A DNA stretch of 64,000 bases, from contig NZ_JBGCUS010000001.1 of NCBI RefSeq assembly GCF_041415945.1, positions 2,852,001 to 2,916,000 of the forward strand. The letters run 5' to 3'. A program made the position numbers and the translations under genes. Positions 1-8,821 of the stretch are shown piece after piece. Under the pieces are notes generated by a model. The model was not told the origin of the DNA and did not search any database. It saw only the letters and a program-made list of their open reading frames with translations. The stretch's first letter is position 1; every line of letters begins with the position of its first letter. This DNA is from Ancylobacter sp. IITR112 (lineage in GTDB: Bacteria > Pseudomonadota > Alphaproteobacteria > Rhizobiales > Xanthobacteraceae).

Positions 1-1
1 C

Positions 2-556
2 GCCGACGAGGAGATGCGCGAGCGCGTGCAGCGCCGGGCCGATGAGGCCATGGCGCTGAAGGCGGTCAAATACGGCCCCGACATCATGCGCTATGTCGAG
101 AAGTCGATCCTCCTGCAGACGCTGGACCATCTCTGGCGCGAGCATCTGGTGACGCTCGATCATCTGCGCCAGGTCATCGGCCTGCGCGGCTATGCCCAGC
201 GCGACCCGCTGAACGAGTACAAGTCCGAGGCGTTCCAGCTTTTCGAGGCCATGCTCGCCAATCTGCGCGAGGCGGTGACCGCCCAGTTGATGCGCGTCGA
301 GGTGATGGCCGCGCCGCAGACGGAGGAAATGCCTCCTATGGCGCCGCACCATATCGACGCCGCCACCGGCGAGGACGAATTCGCGCTCGCCGATGCCGAG
401 ATCGCCGCCGCGGCGACGCTCGCCCCCGCCGTCGACGCCGCGACGCCGAACCGCGACCCGAACGACCCCGCCACCTGGGGCCGGGTTGGGCGCAACGAGC
501 CCTGCCCCTGCGGCTCGGGCCTCAAATACAAGCACTGCCACGGCAAGTTCGTCTGA
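2..556 (+). CDS. secA: SecA preprotein translocase ATPase, C-terminal part (5' truncated by window)
   Basis: This is the last 185 residues of SecA, the ATPase that drives unfolded proteins through the SecYEG channel. The reading frame is open to the window edge, so the start and both ATPase domains lie outside. What is visible is the end of the helical scaffold/wing region ([18 protein letters not shown], a well-conserved SecA block), a variable acidic linker, and the terminal zinc-binding tail [15 protein letters not shown] (CxCx8CH pattern), which in the family binds SecB and phospholipid. The tail is complete and ends at a TGA. Identity is secure; only the N-terminal portion is missing. 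Confidence 0.97.
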   Translation, partial: ADEEMRERVQRRADEAMALKAVKYGPDIMRYVEKSILLQTLDHLWREHLVTLDHLRQVIGLRGYAQRDPLNEYKSEAFQLFEAMLANLREAVTAQLMRVEVMAAPQTEEMPPMAPHHIDAATGEDEFALADAEIAAAATLAPAVDAATPNRDPNDPATWGRVGRNEPCPCGSGLKYKHCHGKFV

Positions 557-565
557 GGCGGGGCG

Positions 566-964
566 ATGGGTGACGGGGTGCAGGGCGTTCTAAATGACGA
601 CCTGGCCCGTGTCGCCGCCGCCGAACAGCGCCTGCGCGACGCCGCTCTCGCGGGCGATGTCGCCGCGCTCGACGCGCTGCTGGCCGACGATCTGGTGTTC
701 GTCAACCAGTTCGGCCATGTGCTGAGCAAAGAGGACGATCTCGACCTGCACCGCACCGGCGCCTTCCGACTGAAGCGGCTGGCCTTTTCCGACTACCGGC
801 TAAGCCATCTCGCGCCCGGGCTGGTGCTTGCGGTGCTGCGCGCCGATGCGGCCGGCACGGCGGGCGGGGCGCCCTTTGAGGCAAGGCTGCGCTTCACCCG
901 CGTCTGGCGACAAGAGCCCTCAGGTTGGCGGGTCGCCAGCGCCCAGAGCACACCCCTCGCCTGA
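566..964 (+). CDS. NTF2-like (DUF4440-type) protein
   Basis: A 132-residue protein starting 9 bp after secA. The pattern AAEQRLRDAALAGDVAALDALLADDLVFVNQFG, followed by a beta-rich half ending in a W-x-V-A-S-A-Q strand, is typical of the SnoaL/DUF4440 cone fold, a small alpha+beta barrel used for ligand binding or catalysis. No signal peptide is seen, so it is probably cytoplasmic. The substrate cannot be predicted. Same strand and tight spacing suggest it is read through from secA, but I see no functional link. Confidence 0.8.
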   Translation: MGDGVQGVLNDDLARVAAAEQRLRDAALAGDVAALDALLADDLVFVNQFGHVLSKEDDLDLHRTGAFRLKRLAFSDYRLSHLAPGLVLAVLRADAAGTAGGAPFEARLRFTRVWRQEPSGWRVASAQSTPLA

Positions 965-981
965 CGCCCTGCAGAAGACGC

Positions 982-2676
982 CTACTGCACCGCCGAGAAG
1001 CTGCCCGGCGCGAGGATGCCGGCGGCGCCCGGCAAGGTCGGCACCGCGCCGGATGCGGCCGCCGGGCTGGCCGAGACGATGGAAGACGACGCGGCGCCAG
1101 TCGAAGGCGCAGCGGCGGGCGACGTTGCTGCCTGGGCCTGCGGGTGAGCGGGGCTCGCCGCCGCCTGCCGCGGCACGGGCGGCTTGACGGGAGGAACCGG
1201 CACATCGGCGATCGGCGCGGCCGGCGGCGCCTCTGCCGGCGCCGCGCTGCCGCCGAACAGGTTCTTCAGGCTGTCGAGAAAGCCGCCATTGCTGCCGGCA
1301 TCGAGCGCGGCGAGCTGCGGCAGCGCTGCCCGCTCCGGCGGCCGGGCCTGCGCATTCGCGGTAGCGTCAGACGGGCCACCCGCTTGTGGCGGGGTCGGCG
1401 CCGAGGCCGGCGTCGCCGCAGCCACAGCCGGGGGCGCGGAGGCGGTCGGCGCCGACGTCAGCCCGCTGAACAGACTGTCGAAAAACCCGCCCGTGCTCGG
1501 GGCGGCGGCCACCGCCGTGCGCGGGCCCCCCGGCGCGTCGTCGGGGCGCGGGGCCGGCAGGGGTACGGTGGCGCTCTCCATCACCGTGTCGGCGGTGGCG
1601 AGCGCGATGCTCTCCGCCGGCGCCGGCTCGGTGGTGGAAACGCCATAGTCGCTGCCCGGCGGCTTCACCACCGGCGGCAGGGAACCCGGGGCGGAAAGCT
1701 CGGGATTTTCCAGCTTGGCGAGGAACACCTTGTGCATGCCGCCATCCTTGCCGGTCTTGACCGGGGCGACGGGCTGCAGCGCGCCGGCGCTGGCGATCTT
1801 GGTGGCGACATCCTTCTGCCGGGCGGCGACTTCTTCTTCCAGCCCTTCCGGCATCGTGTAGTCCGGGCAGGGCAGGCTCGCCTGCAGCTTCTGGTTCGGG
1901 TCGGTCGGCGTGGCGTTGAACACGTAGCGCTTGCCGCAATAATCCACCTTCGGCGGCGCCTTGGTGATCTCGAACACGTCGCTGCCTTCCTTCAGCATCT
2001 TCCAGAAGGCGAGGTTCGGGTTGTTGCGGTGGCGGACCAGATTATCCGTGGTCATGCGGAACGGATAGGCCTGCACCTGGAAGGAGCGCTGGCCGCCATA
2101 GAAGCTCTCGCGGCCGAGGGCGAAGATTTCCTGCACCTGTTCGTCGGTCATGGCGTAGCAGCCGCGCGAGGAACAGTCGCCATGCACCATGAGATTGCTG
2201 CCCGAACGGCCCCAGGCGCGGTCATAGGCGTTGGGAAAGCCGAGATCGAAGGCGAGGTAATAGCTGGAATTGGGATTCATCTGGCCGGGCGTGATGGCAT
2301 AGAAACCCTCCGGCGCCTGCCGGTCGCCTTCGCGCACCTTCGGCCCCAATTCGCCGGACCAGCGGCAGATCGGGTAGGTCTTCAGCAGCGCATACTCGCC
2401 GCTGGTGGTTTCCTTCCAGACTTCGAGCTCGGATTCTTCCTTGAAGATCCGCACCACGATCGGGCTGGACTTGGTCATGCCCTTCTGGTCGATCAGCGCC
2501 AGCGTCTGCGGAGAAAGGCTCTTGCTCGCCTTCGACATGGGCGAGTTGTCGTCGCTGCCCTTGCAGCCCGCCAGCACGAGCGCGGCGCAGCCGGCCAGCA
2601 GAGCGGCACGCCAGCGAGCCCCAAGGCCCCGGTTGCGCGTCTGACGCCAGCGGCTCGAAAAGGCTCGACCCTGCAA
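982..2676 (-). CDS. L,D-transpeptidase (YkuD family) lipoprotein with long Pro/Ala-rich tail
   Basis: Predicted periplasmic lipoprotein that would cross-link or anchor murein. I place the start at a TTG (2676) because a GGGGAG ribosome site lies 9 nt upstream and it gives an Arg-rich signal peptide ending in the lipobox LAGC (Cys38). The YkuD core follows, with catalytic block VHGDCSSRGCYAMT (His165, Cys173), as in the YafK group. Beyond about residue 290 the protein becomes a 270-residue low-complexity Ala/Pro/Ser tail, probably a flexible spacer across the periplasm. The open frame continues upstream to 3012, but that part overlaps accA and looks non-coding. A GTG at 2706 is an alternative start. 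Confidence 0.85.
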   Translation of the reverse strand: MQGRAFSSRWRQTRNRGLGARWRAALLAGCAALVLAGCKGSDDNSPMSKASKSLSPQTLALIDQKGMTKSSPIVVRIFKEESELEVWKETTSGEYALLKTYPICRWSGELGPKVREGDRQAPEGFYAITPGQMNPNSSYYLAFDLGFPNAYDRAWGRSGSNLMVHGDCSSRGCYAMTDEQVQEIFALGRESFYGGQRSFQVQAYPFRMTTDNLVRHRNNPNLAFWKMLKEGSDVFEITKAPPKVDYCGKRYVFNATPTDPNQKLQASLPCPDYTMPEGLEEEVAARQKDVATKIASAGALQPVAPVKTGKDGGMHKVFLAKLENPELSAPGSLPPVVKPPGSDYGVSTTEPAPAESIALATADTVMESATVPLPAPRPDDAPGGPRTAVAAAPSTGGFFDSLFSGLTSAPTASAPPAVAAATPASAPTPPQAGGPSDATANAQARPPERAALPQLAALDAGSNGGFLDSLKNLFGGSAAPAEAPPAAPIADVPVPPVKPPVPRQAAASPAHPQAQAATSPAAAPSTGAASSSIVSASPAAASGAVPTLPGAAGILAPGSFSAVQ

Positions 2677-2833
2677 ACCCGGTATCTCCCCGACTGCCCG
2701 ACGCACGCGGCGCTTGCGCCAGACGTTATCTTGCCAAGCGTTATACTGCGTCCGACGCCCGCGCAATCCCGCCTCGCGCGCGCCCCGTTCACAGCCCGGC
2801 GAGGCCCCCCCCCCCCGCGCCGGGGGGGGCGGC

Positions 2834-3787
2834 TCAGAGATTGCGGCCGATGGCGAGGAACTTCTCGCGGCGGGCCTTGCGCAGCGCCGCCGGCTCCATG
2901 CCGTCGAGTTCACCCAGCGCCGCCTCGATGGCGTCGCCCGTTGCCCGCATCGTCGCCTCGGGGTCGCGATGCGCGCCGCCCGGCGGCTCGGCAATGACGG
3001 AATCGATGACATGGAAGCGCAGGAGGTCCTGCGCGGTGATCTTCATGTTCATCGCCGCTTCCTGCGCCTTGGCGGTGTCGCGCCAGAGGATCGAGGCCGC
3101 GCCTTCCGGCGAGATGACGCTGTAGATGGAATGCTCCAGCATCAGCACGCGATTGGCGGTGGCGATGGCGATCGCGCCGCCCGAACCGCCCTCGCCGATG
3201 ATGACGGCGACATTCGGCACGCCGAGCGACAGGCAGGCATCGGTCGAGCGGGCGATCGCCTCGGCCTGCCCGCGCTCCTCGGCATCGAGGCCGGGAAAGG
3301 CGCCGGCGGTATCGACCAGCGAAATGACAGGCAGCGAGAAGCGGTCGGCCAGTTCCATCAGCCGCACCGCCTTGCGGTAGCCTTCCGGCCGGGCCATGCC
3401 GAAATTGTGCTTGATGCGGGTCTCGGTGCTGGAGCCCTTCTCCTGCCCGATCAGGCAGACGGCGCGGCCGCGAAAGCGGGCGAGACCGCCGAGAATGGCG
3501 TGGTCGTCGCCGAATTTGCGGTCGCCGGCCAGAGGGTCGAACTCCTCGAACAGCGCCGCGGCGTAATCGGAGAAGTGCGGGCGCAGCGGATGGCGCGCCA
3601 CCTGCGTCTTCTGCGAGGGGGAGAGGTTGGCATAGAGCTGGAGCAGCGCGTCGCGCGCCTTGCCTTCCAGCCGCGCGATATCGTCGCCAATGGCGACCGC
3701 GTCGCCCTGCGCCGCCATAGCGCGCAATTCTTCCAGCTTGGCCTCGAGTTCGGCCACGGGCTTCTCAAAATCGAGGTAGCTGCGCAT
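2834..3787 (-). CDS. accA: acetyl-CoA carboxylase carboxyltransferase subunit alpha
   Basis: The 317-residue alpha subunit of the carboxyltransferase that moves CO2 from biotin carrier protein to acetyl-CoA, making malonyl-CoA for fatty acid synthesis. Start chosen at [15 protein letters not shown], the usual N-terminus; an ATG 39 bp upstream only adds an atypical leader. The crotonase-fold core is intact, including [17 protein letters not shown], the oxyanion region [11 protein letters not shown] and [12 protein letters not shown], and the AxSILWRD block. Length is normal for the family. It ends 158 bp before the start of the transpeptidase gene, next to a long C/G homopolymer hairpin. Confidence 0.97.
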   Translation of the reverse strand: MRSYLDFEKPVAELEAKLEELRAMAAQGDAVAIGDDIARLEGKARDALLQLYANLSPSQKTQVARHPLRPHFSDYAAALFEEFDPLAGDRKFGDDHAILGGLARFRGRAVCLIGQEKGSSTETRIKHNFGMARPEGYRKAVRLMELADRFSLPVISLVDTAGAFPGLDAEERGQAEAIARSTDACLSLGVPNVAVIIGEGGSGGAIAIATANRVLMLEHSIYSVISPEGAASILWRDTAKAQEAAMNMKITAQDLLRFHVIDSVIAEPPGGAHRDPEATMRATGDAIEAALGELDGMEPAALRKARREKFLAIGRNL

Positions 3788-3903
3788 TGGAAATGATTGA
3801 ACCGGCTCACAGGAAAGGGGGGCCACCGGAAGCGGCAGCCCGCGAAATCGGGCGGAAGCTGCCCCGAGAGGGTGGCGACGTCAAGGCAGGCGCGCGGCTG
3901 CGC

Positions 3904-4875
3904 TCAATCGCCGCTCCCCTCACTGAGCGGATGCAGGTCGCGCACCAGGCTTTTCAGCCGCTCATCCAGTACATGGGTATAGATCTGCGTCGTGGAAATA
4001 TCGCTGTGGCCGAGCAGCGTCTGCACGATGCGCAGTTCCGCCCCATGCGCCAGCAGGTGGCTGGCGAAGGCATGACGCAGCACATGCGGCGAGAGCCGCG
4101 CCGGATCGAGCCCGGCGGCCAGAGCGAGGTCTTTCAGGTCCAGCGCCACCTGTTGCCGGGTGATGTGCCCGCTCGCCCCCCCGGAGGGGAACAGCCAGCG
4201 CCCGCGCTCCGGCGCCGCCTTGCCGGCATTCTTCTCCGCGCCATCCGCCCGCGCCGCCTCCAGCGCGGCGCGATAGGCCGCCATCGCCGTCTTGGCCGCC
4301 GCGCCGAGCGGGACGAGACGCTCCTTGCGGCCTTTGCCGCGCACGATGATGGCGTCGCCCCGCGCATTTGCCGCCGAGGCCGGCAGCGCCGCGAGTTCGG
4401 ACACGCGCAGACCCGTGGCGTAGAGCAGTTCGACGAAGCAGGCGGTGCGCGCCCGCCGCGCGGCCTCTCCACGGCTCGACACCGCCTCGCTGGCGCGGGC
4501 ATGGGCGGTGGTGATCAGGGCGCTCACCTCTTCCTGCGACAGCACCTTGGGCAGCGGCCGGCTGCGGCGCGGACCTTCGAGCACGGCGGCGGGGTCGTCG
4601 CCGCGATGGCCCTCGGCATAGAGGAAACGGTGAAACTGGCGCACGGCGGAGAGCTTGCGCGCCACGCTGGCGCTGGCGAGGCCGCGGGCGGAAAGTTCGG
4701 CGAGCCAGGCGCGCACCTCCTGCGTGCTGGCGCCGGCGGCATCGCGGCCCTGCGTGGCGAGGAAGCCTTCATAATCCTCGAGGTCGCGCTGATAGGCGCT
4801 GAGCGTGTTGGTCCCGGCACCGCGCTCGGCCGCCATCATGTCGAGGAAAAGCTGCGCCGCCCCGCGCCCGCTCAT
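3904..4875 (-). CDS. xerD: tyrosine site-specific recombinase XerD
   Basis: 323-residue tyrosine recombinase, of the size and type that acts with XerC and FtsK at dif to resolve chromosome dimers. The N-terminal SAM-like DNA-binding domain (residues 1-100) is followed by the catalytic domain with Arg in ATGLRVSELAAL, the HxLRHAFASHLLAHG box, LLGHSDISTTQIYTHV and the Tyr nucleophile within it. The start is fixed by an ATGA overlap with the small upstream gene. The neighbourhood (accA below, aroK divergent) matches the core xerD location in Hyphomicrobiales, which favours the housekeeping enzyme rather than a phage integrase. Confidence 0.93.
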   Translation of the reverse strand: MSGRGAAQLFLDMMAAERGAGTNTLSAYQRDLEDYEGFLATQGRDAAGASTQEVRAWLAELSARGLASASVARKLSAVRQFHRFLYAEGHRGDDPAAVLEGPRRSRPLPKVLSQEEVSALITTAHARASEAVSSRGEAARRARTACFVELLYATGLRVSELAALPASAANARGDAIIVRGKGRKERLVPLGAAAKTAMAAYRAALEAARADGAEKNAGKAAPERGRWLFPSGGASGHITRQQVALDLKDLALAAGLDPARLSPHVLRHAFASHLLAHGAELRIVQTLLGHSDISTTQIYTHVLDERLKSLVRDLHPLSEGSGD

Positions 4876-5015
4876 TTGGCGAAACGGTCCTGCGGCACCA
4901 CGATGCTCATTTCCCGCATCTGCGGCGTCACCAGCGTGGCGAACGCCCACAGCGTGCCATAGCCGATGCCGCCGATGATGCCGAGAATGACGAGAAGACG
5001 GATGAGGCTCGGCAT
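4872..5015 (-). CDS. small single-span membrane protein coupled to xerD
   Basis: A 47-residue ORF beginning MPSLIRLLVILGIIGG: one hydrophobic helix (about residues 5-30) and a short polar tail ending VVPQDRFAK. Its TGA overlaps the xerD start codon (ATGA), so the two are likely translationally coupled. Longer in-frame starts upstream add a region without membrane character. I cannot assign a function. The clean helix, positive N-terminus and coupling argue that it is real. Confidence 0.6.
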   Translation of the reverse strand: MPSLIRLLVILGIIGGIGYGTLWAFATLVTPQMREMSIVVPQDRFAK

Positions 5016-5223
5016 GGTTGAGCAGGCCCTGCACGATTCGAAGGACGGGTCCGCCGATCCTAAGGCCGTTGGGCGCGGCGTTGGAAGCGGGCGGCAGCAG
5101 CCCCAGCCTGCCATCTCTGTCTGAACGGAGCGTTACAGCACGGGCTTTACCTGAGGGATGCCCGCCTCGCATTGCGTCCCCCCCGCGCTGATGCTAGTCC
5201 GCGCTTGAGCCAGTGAGCGCAGG

Positions 5224-5817
5224 ATGATGACGGCGGAACCCGAACAGGACGAGAAGGCGGAACGGCTGCGTGCGCTGCTGGGCACGCGCTCCGTCGTGCT
5301 CGTCGGCATGATGGGCGCCGGCAAGTCCTCGGTCGGCAAGCGCCTCGCCCGGCGCCTCGCTTTGCCCTTCGCCGATGCGGACACGGAAATCGAGCAGGCG
5401 GCAGGGATGACCATCCCGGAGATTTTCGCCCTGCGCGGCGAGCCCGCCTTTCGCGACGGCGAGAAGAAAGTGATCGCCCGCCTGCTGGAAACCGGGCCGA
5501 TGGTGCTCGCCACCGGCGGCGGCGCCTACATGAACGCGGACACACGCGCCGCCATCGCCGCCAACGGCATCTGCGTCTGGCTGAAGGCCGAGCTCGACGT
5601 GCTGCTGCGCCGCGTGCGCCGGCGCGACGACCGGCCGCTGCTGAAGAACGACCCGGAAGGCACGCTGGCCCGGCTGATCGACCAGCGCTACCCCGTCTAT
5701 GCGGGCGCCGACCTTACCGTGGTGTCGCATGACGTGCCGCAGGAAGTCATGGTCGACACGGTGATCGAGGCCCTGATCGGCCATCTCGCCGTGCCGGTTT
5801 CGGGAGACGAGACGTGA
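5224..5817 (+). CDS. aroK: shikimate kinase
   Basis: Phosphorylates shikimate at the 3-OH with ATP, the fifth step of the pathway to aromatic amino acids. The Walker A motif GMMGAGKSSVGK sits at residues 28-39, followed by the shikimate-binding DADTEIE, GEPAFRDGEKKV and the TGGGAY loop, then the lid arginine region RRDDRPLL. The 197-residue length includes a short N-terminal extension of about 20 residues. Its stop codon overlaps the aroB start (GTGA), so the pair is translationally coupled. Confidence 0.97.
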   Translation: MMTAEPEQDEKAERLRALLGTRSVVLVGMMGAGKSSVGKRLARRLALPFADADTEIEQAAGMTIPEIFALRGEPAFRDGEKKVIARLLETGPMVLATGGGAYMNADTRAAIAANGICVWLKAELDVLLRRVRRRDDRPLLKNDPEGTLARLIDQRYPVYAGADLTVVSHDVPQEVMVDTVIEALIGHLAVPVSGDET

Positions 5818-6953
5818 ACAAGCAAGCCACCCCCTTGGCCGCCGACCGCACCCAGCTTCGCGTCGGCCTCGGTGAGCGCTCCTATGACATCGTCATCGGC
5901 CCCGGCCTGCTGGCCGAGGCGGGCACGCGCATCGCCGCGCTGCGCCCGGGCGCCCGGGTCGGCATCGTCACCGACCGCAACGTCGCCGACCGCCATCTCG
6001 GCGTGGTCGAGGCGTCGCTGCGCGAGGCCGGGCTGACGCCGAGCCCGGTCATCGTCGAGCCGGGCGAGAAATCGAAATGCTACGCCGTGTTCGAGGAGGT
6101 GGTCGATGCGCTGCTCGCCGCCCGCATCGAGCGCCGCGATCTCGTGCTGGCGCTGGGCGGCGGCGTGGTCGGCGATCTCGCCGGCTTCGCCGCCGCGGCG
6201 CTGCGGCGCGGGGTGGATTTCGTGCAGGCCCCGACCAGCCTGCTGGCGCAGGTCGATTCCTCGGTCGGCGGCAAGACCGGCATCAATTCGCGCCATGGCA
6301 AGAATCTGGTCGGCGCTTTCCACCAGCCTATCCTGGTGCTGGCCGATGCCGGCGCACTCGACACGCTGCCGCTGCGCGAGTTCCGCGCTGGCTATGCCGA
6401 GGTGGCCAAATATGGGTTGATCGACAATGCCCCGTTCTTCGCCTGGCTGGAGCGCCGCTGGGAAGCGGTGTTCCGTGGCGGCGCCGAGCGCATCGAAGCC
6501 ATCGCCACCAGCTGCGCTTCCAAGGCCGCCGTGGTCAGCCGCGACGAGAAGGAGACGGGCGACCGCGCCCTGCTCAATCTCGGCCACACCTTCGGCCACG
6601 CGCTGGAAGCGGGCGCCGGCTTTTCCCAGCGCCTGCTGCATGGCGAGGCGGTGGCGGTCGGCATGGCGCAGGCGTTCCGCTTCTCGGCCGCGCAGGGCCT
6701 GTGCGCGCCGGCCGATGCCGAACGGGTGGAGACGCATCTGCGTACGGTCGGGCTACCGACCCGCATCGCCGACATTCCCGGCCCGCTGCCCGACACGGAC
6801 GGGCTGATGGACCTGATCGCACAGGACAAGAAGGTCTCGCGTGGCGCCCTCACCTTCATCCTGGCGCGCGGCATCGGCCAGAGCTTCATCGCCCGCGATG
6901 TTGATCCTGCGCAGGTGCGTGCCTTCCTTGAGGTGGAACGCCAGCCCCGATAA
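5814..6953 (+). CDS. aroB: 3-dehydroquinate synthase
   Basis: Converts DAHP to 3-dehydroquinate, the second step of the shikimate pathway, using NAD and a divalent metal. It starts at a GTG overlapping the aroK stop by 4 bp. Visible landmarks are the NAD-binding LALGGGVVGDLAGFAAA, PTSLLAQVDSSVGGKTGIN and the metal-binding region NLGHTFGHALEAG plus LLHGEAVAVGM. Length (379 aa) is normal. Catalysing two steps of the same pathway as aroK and coupled to it, it is almost certainly co-transcribed. Confidence 0.97.
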   Translation: MNKQATPLAADRTQLRVGLGERSYDIVIGPGLLAEAGTRIAALRPGARVGIVTDRNVADRHLGVVEASLREAGLTPSPVIVEPGEKSKCYAVFEEVVDALLAARIERRDLVLALGGGVVGDLAGFAAAALRRGVDFVQAPTSLLAQVDSSVGGKTGINSRHGKNLVGAFHQPILVLADAGALDTLPLREFRAGYAEVAKYGLIDNAPFFAWLERRWEAVFRGGAERIEAIATSCASKAAVVSRDEKETGDRALLNLGHTFGHALEAGAGFSQRLLHGEAVAVGMAQAFRFSAAQGLCAPADAERVETHLRTVGLPTRIADIPGPLPDTDGLMDLIAQDKKVSRGALTFILARGIGQSFIARDVDPAQVRAFLEVERQPR

Positions 6954-6962
6954 GAAGGCGCC

Positions 6963-8240
6963 ATGACCGCTTATGACTGGATCGCTCTCGGCGCCGTCGT
7001 CATCTGCCTCCTGCTGTCCTGTTTCTTCTCGGGCAGCGAGACGGCCCTGACCGCGTCCTCCAAGGCGCGCATGCACGCGCTGGAAAAGAACGGCGACGCC
7101 CGCGCCTCGCTGGTGAACCGGATGATGGCGCAGCGCGAGCGGCTCATCGGCGGCATCCTGCTGGGTAACAATCTCGTCAACATCGCTGCTTCCTCGCTCA
7201 CCACCGGCCTGCTGCTCGCCTGGTTCGGCTCGGCCGGCATCGCCTATGCGACGGTGGGGATGACCATCATCGTCGTCATCTTCTCCGAGGTGCTGCCCAA
7301 GACCATCGCCATCAACCACCCCGACCGGGTGTCGCTGCGGGTAGCGCGGCCGATCCGCTTCATCGTCGGCCTGTTCGGCCCGCTCACCCTCGCCATCGAG
7401 GCGCTGGTGCGAGCCTTGCTGAAGGCGATCGGCGTGCCACTCGGCGCCACCACCAATGTGCTCTCCGCCTCGGACGAACTGCGCGGCGCGGTCGACCTGC
7501 TCCACCGCGAAGGCAGCGTGGTCAAGGACGAGCGCGACATGCTCGGCGGGCTGCTCGATCTCGGCGAGCTGGAAGTTTCCGACATCATGGTCCACCGCAC
7601 CAAGATGGCGAGCCTCAACGCCGACACGCCGCCGGAGCGGATCGTGCAGGAGGTGCTGGCCTCGCCGCACACCCGCCTGCCGCTGTGGCGCGAGCGGCCG
7701 GATAACATCATCGGCGTGCTGCACGCCAAGGACCTGCTGCGCGAGCTGATGGCGCTCGGCAACGACACCTCGAAGCTCGATATCGAGAAGATCGCCCGCA
7801 CGCCCTGGTTCGTGCCGGATGTGACCTCGCTGCCCGACCAGTTGAAGGCGTTCCGGCGCCGCAAGCAGCATTTCGCCCTCGTGGTCGACGAGTATGGCGA
7901 GGTGATGGGCCTGGTGACGCTGGAAGACATTCTGGAGGAGATCGTCGGCGACATTTCCGACGAGCATGACCGCGCCTTCACCGGCGCCCGCCGCAACCCG
8001 GACGGCTCGGTCAGCGTCGAGGGCTCGGTGGCGATCCGCGATCTCAACCGCGCCATGGGCTGGCACCTGCCGGATGAGGAGGCGACCACCATCGCCGGCC
8101 TCGTCATCCACGAGGCCCGCATCATCCCCGAGCCCGGGCAGGCCTTCATGTTCCACGGTTTCCGCTTTCAGGTGATGCGCAAGCAGCGCAACCGCATCAC
8201 CCTGCTGCGCATCGCCCCGCTGCGGCGGGCGGCCGCCTGA
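6963..8240 (+). CDS. HlyC/CorC-type membrane protein (CNNM domain plus CBS pair)
   Basis: 425-residue membrane protein starting 9 bp after aroB. The N-terminal half is a CNNM/DUF21 domain with three to four helices and the ETALTASSKARMHALEKNG signature. Two CBS domains follow (about residues 205-330, including VVDEYGEVMGLVTLEDILEEIVGDI), then the C-terminal CorC_HlyC transporter-associated domain. Family members are linked to Mg2+/Co2+ efflux or resistance, with the CBS pair sensing nucleotide. The specific substrate is inference. The distance suggests read-through from aroKB. Confidence 0.9.
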   Translation: MTAYDWIALGAVVICLLLSCFFSGSETALTASSKARMHALEKNGDARASLVNRMMAQRERLIGGILLGNNLVNIAASSLTTGLLLAWFGSAGIAYATVGMTIIVVIFSEVLPKTIAINHPDRVSLRVARPIRFIVGLFGPLTLAIEALVRALLKAIGVPLGATTNVLSASDELRGAVDLLHREGSVVKDERDMLGGLLDLGELEVSDIMVHRTKMASLNADTPPERIVQEVLASPHTRLPLWRERPDNIIGVLHAKDLLRELMALGNDTSKLDIEKIARTPWFVPDVTSLPDQLKAFRRRKQHFALVVDEYGEVMGLVTLEDILEEIVGDISDEHDRAFTGARRNPDGSVSVEGSVAIRDLNRAMGWHLPDEEATTIAGLVIHEARIIPEPGQAFMFHGFRFQVMRKQRNRITLLRIAPLRRAAA

Positions 8241-8320
8241 GGCAGCCGGCCCCGGCGCCCGTCGCAACTTGCCTGGCTCTGGCATTTATGTCGTGCGCGC
8301 CCATATAGGACAGCGTCGCG

Positions 8321-8623
8321 CTACTCGCCCGGCGCCTTGGCCTCGATGGCGAGGGCGTGCAGGCCGCGCGCCATCTCATCCGCCAGCAGGCCGTTCACCA
8401 GCCGATGCCGCGCCAGCCGGCTCTGGCCGGCAAAAGCCTGCGCGACAATCCGCACGCGCAGATGCGTGAGCTGACCGGGACGATGACCGCCATGGCCTTC
8501 ATGCCGATGACTTTCATCCTCGAGTTCGAGAACGCTGGGCGAGAGTTCGGCCAGCGCCGCCCGCACGCGGGCAAGGGCTTGCGCGACGGCGTCGGGGGGC
8601 GGGGCGGGCATGTGCGTGCTCAT
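8321..8623 (-). CDS. BolA family protein
   Basis: A 100-residue BolA-fold protein, a group that works with monothiol glutaredoxins in Fe-S cluster and iron regulation. Seen are the LELEDESHRHEGH segment with conserved histidines and the C-terminal FAGQSRLARHRLVNGLLADEMARGLHALAIEAK, the BolA helix-turn signature. Start set at the ATG at 8623, giving MSTHMPAPPPD; a 12-residue upstream extension is possible. It stands alone, facing away from the J-domain gene, an arrangement I recall as common upstream of cobS in this order. Confidence 0.9.
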   Translation of the reverse strand: MSTHMPAPPPDAVAQALARVRAALAELSPSVLELEDESHRHEGHGGHRPGQLTHLRVRIVAQAFAGQSRLARHRLVNGLLADEMARGLHALAIEAKAPGE

Positions 8624-8783
8624 GGCCGATGCGGTACGCCCACGCTCCCGCCACGTCAACAGCCTGCCTGCGCCGGGCCCGATTGCACCGCAATCGCAGC
8701 GTAGAGGTGGCGATCCCGCCGCGCCGCCGGACCGCCACTACCCCGGAATGATGCGCCGGGGGCGGTGACGACGCAGCGGTTTC

Positions 8784-8812
8784 TTGTATACCTGCTCCAG
8801 CAACAGCATAAT
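8784..8812 (+). promoter_or_regulatory. predicted sigma70 promoter for the J-domain gene
   Basis: TTGTAT (8784-8789) and CATAAT (8807-8812) are separated by 17 bp. A start of transcription about 7 nt downstream falls at 8818-8820, only 2-4 nt before the ATG at 8822, so the transcript would be essentially leaderless. No ribosome-binding site is present upstream of that ATG, which fits. Confidence 0.55.
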
Positions 8813-8821
8813 CGTCGGACC

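Noticed and set aside
925..2997. 690-residue plus-strand frame opposite the first L,D-transpeptidase
   Set aside because: Shadow of the minus-strand gene, which has a signal peptide and a catalytic motif. The plus frame has neither.
3904..5172. Long version of XerD starting at 5172
   Set aside because: The first 99 residues have no recombinase similarity and overlap the small membrane protein and the aroK promoter region. The ATG at 4875 gives the normal length.
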